6,308 nt of DNA from SZUA-442 sp051011415. GTDB taxonomy: Bacteria; Actinomycetota; Acidimicrobiia; Spongiisociales; UBA5794. Below, in pieces: positions 6,146 through 6,308 of this stretch. Every line of letters starts with the position of its first letter. Position 1 is the first letter of the stretch. The DNA is taken from contig JBPCTY010000041.1 in assembly GCA_051011415.1 (NCBI GenBank), positions 1 through 6,308 on the forward strand. Direction: 5' to 3'. Position numbers and translations under genes: made by a program. Under the pieces are notes generated by a model that did no database searches, was not told the DNA's origin, and saw nothing but the letters and a program-made list of their open reading frames with translations.

Positions 6146-6297
6146 GGGTTCAAATCCCTCTCCCTCCGCCAACAAGGGCTTCCTTCGATACCCACCGCAG
6201 GTGTCAAACAGCCAACCTCACTTCAATCTGATCCACCACACACGACTCATTGTGCGGTCGAGCACGGGTAGCCGCGCCACTGAGCTCAGGACTCACT
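6146..6297 (+). repeat. Array unit 3 (diverged)
   Basis: Two bases shorter than units 1 and 2. The 31-nt tRNA block and the 25-nt block at 6228-6252 are exact copies, while the sequence between and after them has changed. Its end combines bases seen in unit 1 and in unit 2. Confidence 0.88.
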
Positions 6298-6308
6298 GGG
6301 TTCAAATC
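6298..6308 (+). repeat. Array unit 4, cut by the window edge
   Basis: GGGTTCAAATC restarts the tRNA-tail block exactly one period after unit 3. The array therefore continues past the window, and its full copy number is unknown. Confidence 0.8.

Larger units (their letters stand above)
5838..6308 (+). repeat. Tandem array of ~154-bp units, each starting with the 3' end of tRNA-Ser(GGA)
   Basis: Three full units (5838-5991, 5992-6145, 6146-6297; 154, 154 and 152 bp) and 11 bases of a fourth (6298-6308) lie head to tail. Every unit opens with the last 23 nt of the tRNA body, CCA and ACAAG (31 nt, identical in the three full units). Units 1 and 2 differ at about 8 positions by hand count. Unit 3 is strongly changed for ~50 bp after the tRNA block and again before its end. 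The period is not a multiple of three and frames shift between units, so this is not a protein repeat. The layout recalls the E. coli tyrT/rtT repeats; a role as an RNA source or as recombination (att-like) sites is inference. The 445 bases after the tRNA hold no supported gene. Confidence 0.95.

Noticed and set aside
5371..6231. Plus-strand open frames crossing tadA, the tRNA and the array
   Set aside because: They run antisense to tadA and through a functional tRNA, have no ribosome binding site that I could see, and have low-complexity composition.
5992..6297. Extra tRNA-Ser genes in the array
   Set aside because: Only the T loop, acceptor strand and CCA are copied. The 5' acceptor strand, D arm, anticodon arm and variable arm are missing.
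5838..6308. CRISPR array
   Set aside because: The repeated part covers almost the whole ~154-bp unit, the spacers are not unique, no cas gene is present, and the repeat is plainly derived from a tRNA 3' end.

Overview
The window looks like a chromosomal segment of a GC-rich Gram-positive-type bacterium, most likely an actinomycete in the broad sense. The pointers are two adjacent luciferase-like monooxygenase (LLM) proteins of the kind that often use cofactor F420, a small membrane protein with a phospholipase-D-nuclease-type N-terminal part and a C-terminal SHOCT motif, and two divergent genes that both appear to be transcribed without a leader. The lineage cannot be fixed more closely from this sequence.

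Layout. Positions 14-1633 (minus) hold a GH13 alpha-glucosidase that ends just inside the left edge. It is divergent from an EamA/DMT-family permease at 1746-2663 (plus). The permease converges on two tandem LLM-class oxidoreductases at 2666-3577 and 3623-4531 (both minus). The stop codons of the permease and the nearer LLM gene lie 2 bp apart inside a 10-bp palindrome. Directly upstream of the LLM pair is a tRNA-Ser(UGA) gene at 4551-4635 (minus). Next come a terminator hairpin (4712-4739) and the SHOCT-domain membrane protein (4758-5144, minus). The tRNA adenosine deaminase gene tadA follows at 5289-5738 (minus). It is divergent from tRNA-Ser(GGA) at 5774-5863 (plus), with only 35 bp between them.

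The last ~470 bases are the unusual part. Starting inside the T-arm of tRNA-Ser(GGA), the DNA runs into a tandem array of ~154-bp units. Each unit opens with an exact copy of the 3' end of this tRNA, including CCA, followed by ~125 bp of spacer. Three full units and the first 11 bases of a fourth are visible, so the array continues past the window. The tRNA-derived block and one internal block are identical in all three units while the sequence between them has diverged. This resembles the tyrT locus of Escherichia coli, where repeats carrying the tRNA-Tyr 3' end follow the tRNA gene and give rise to rtT RNA. Here the tRNA is serine and the host is probably actinobacterial. No protein gene is supported inside the array.

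Functionally the window joins an alpha-glucoside hydrolase, a small-molecule permease and two probable flavin/F420 oxidoreductases, with no visible shared pathway, to a tRNA-related right half (two serine tRNAs, tadA and the tRNA-tail repeats).
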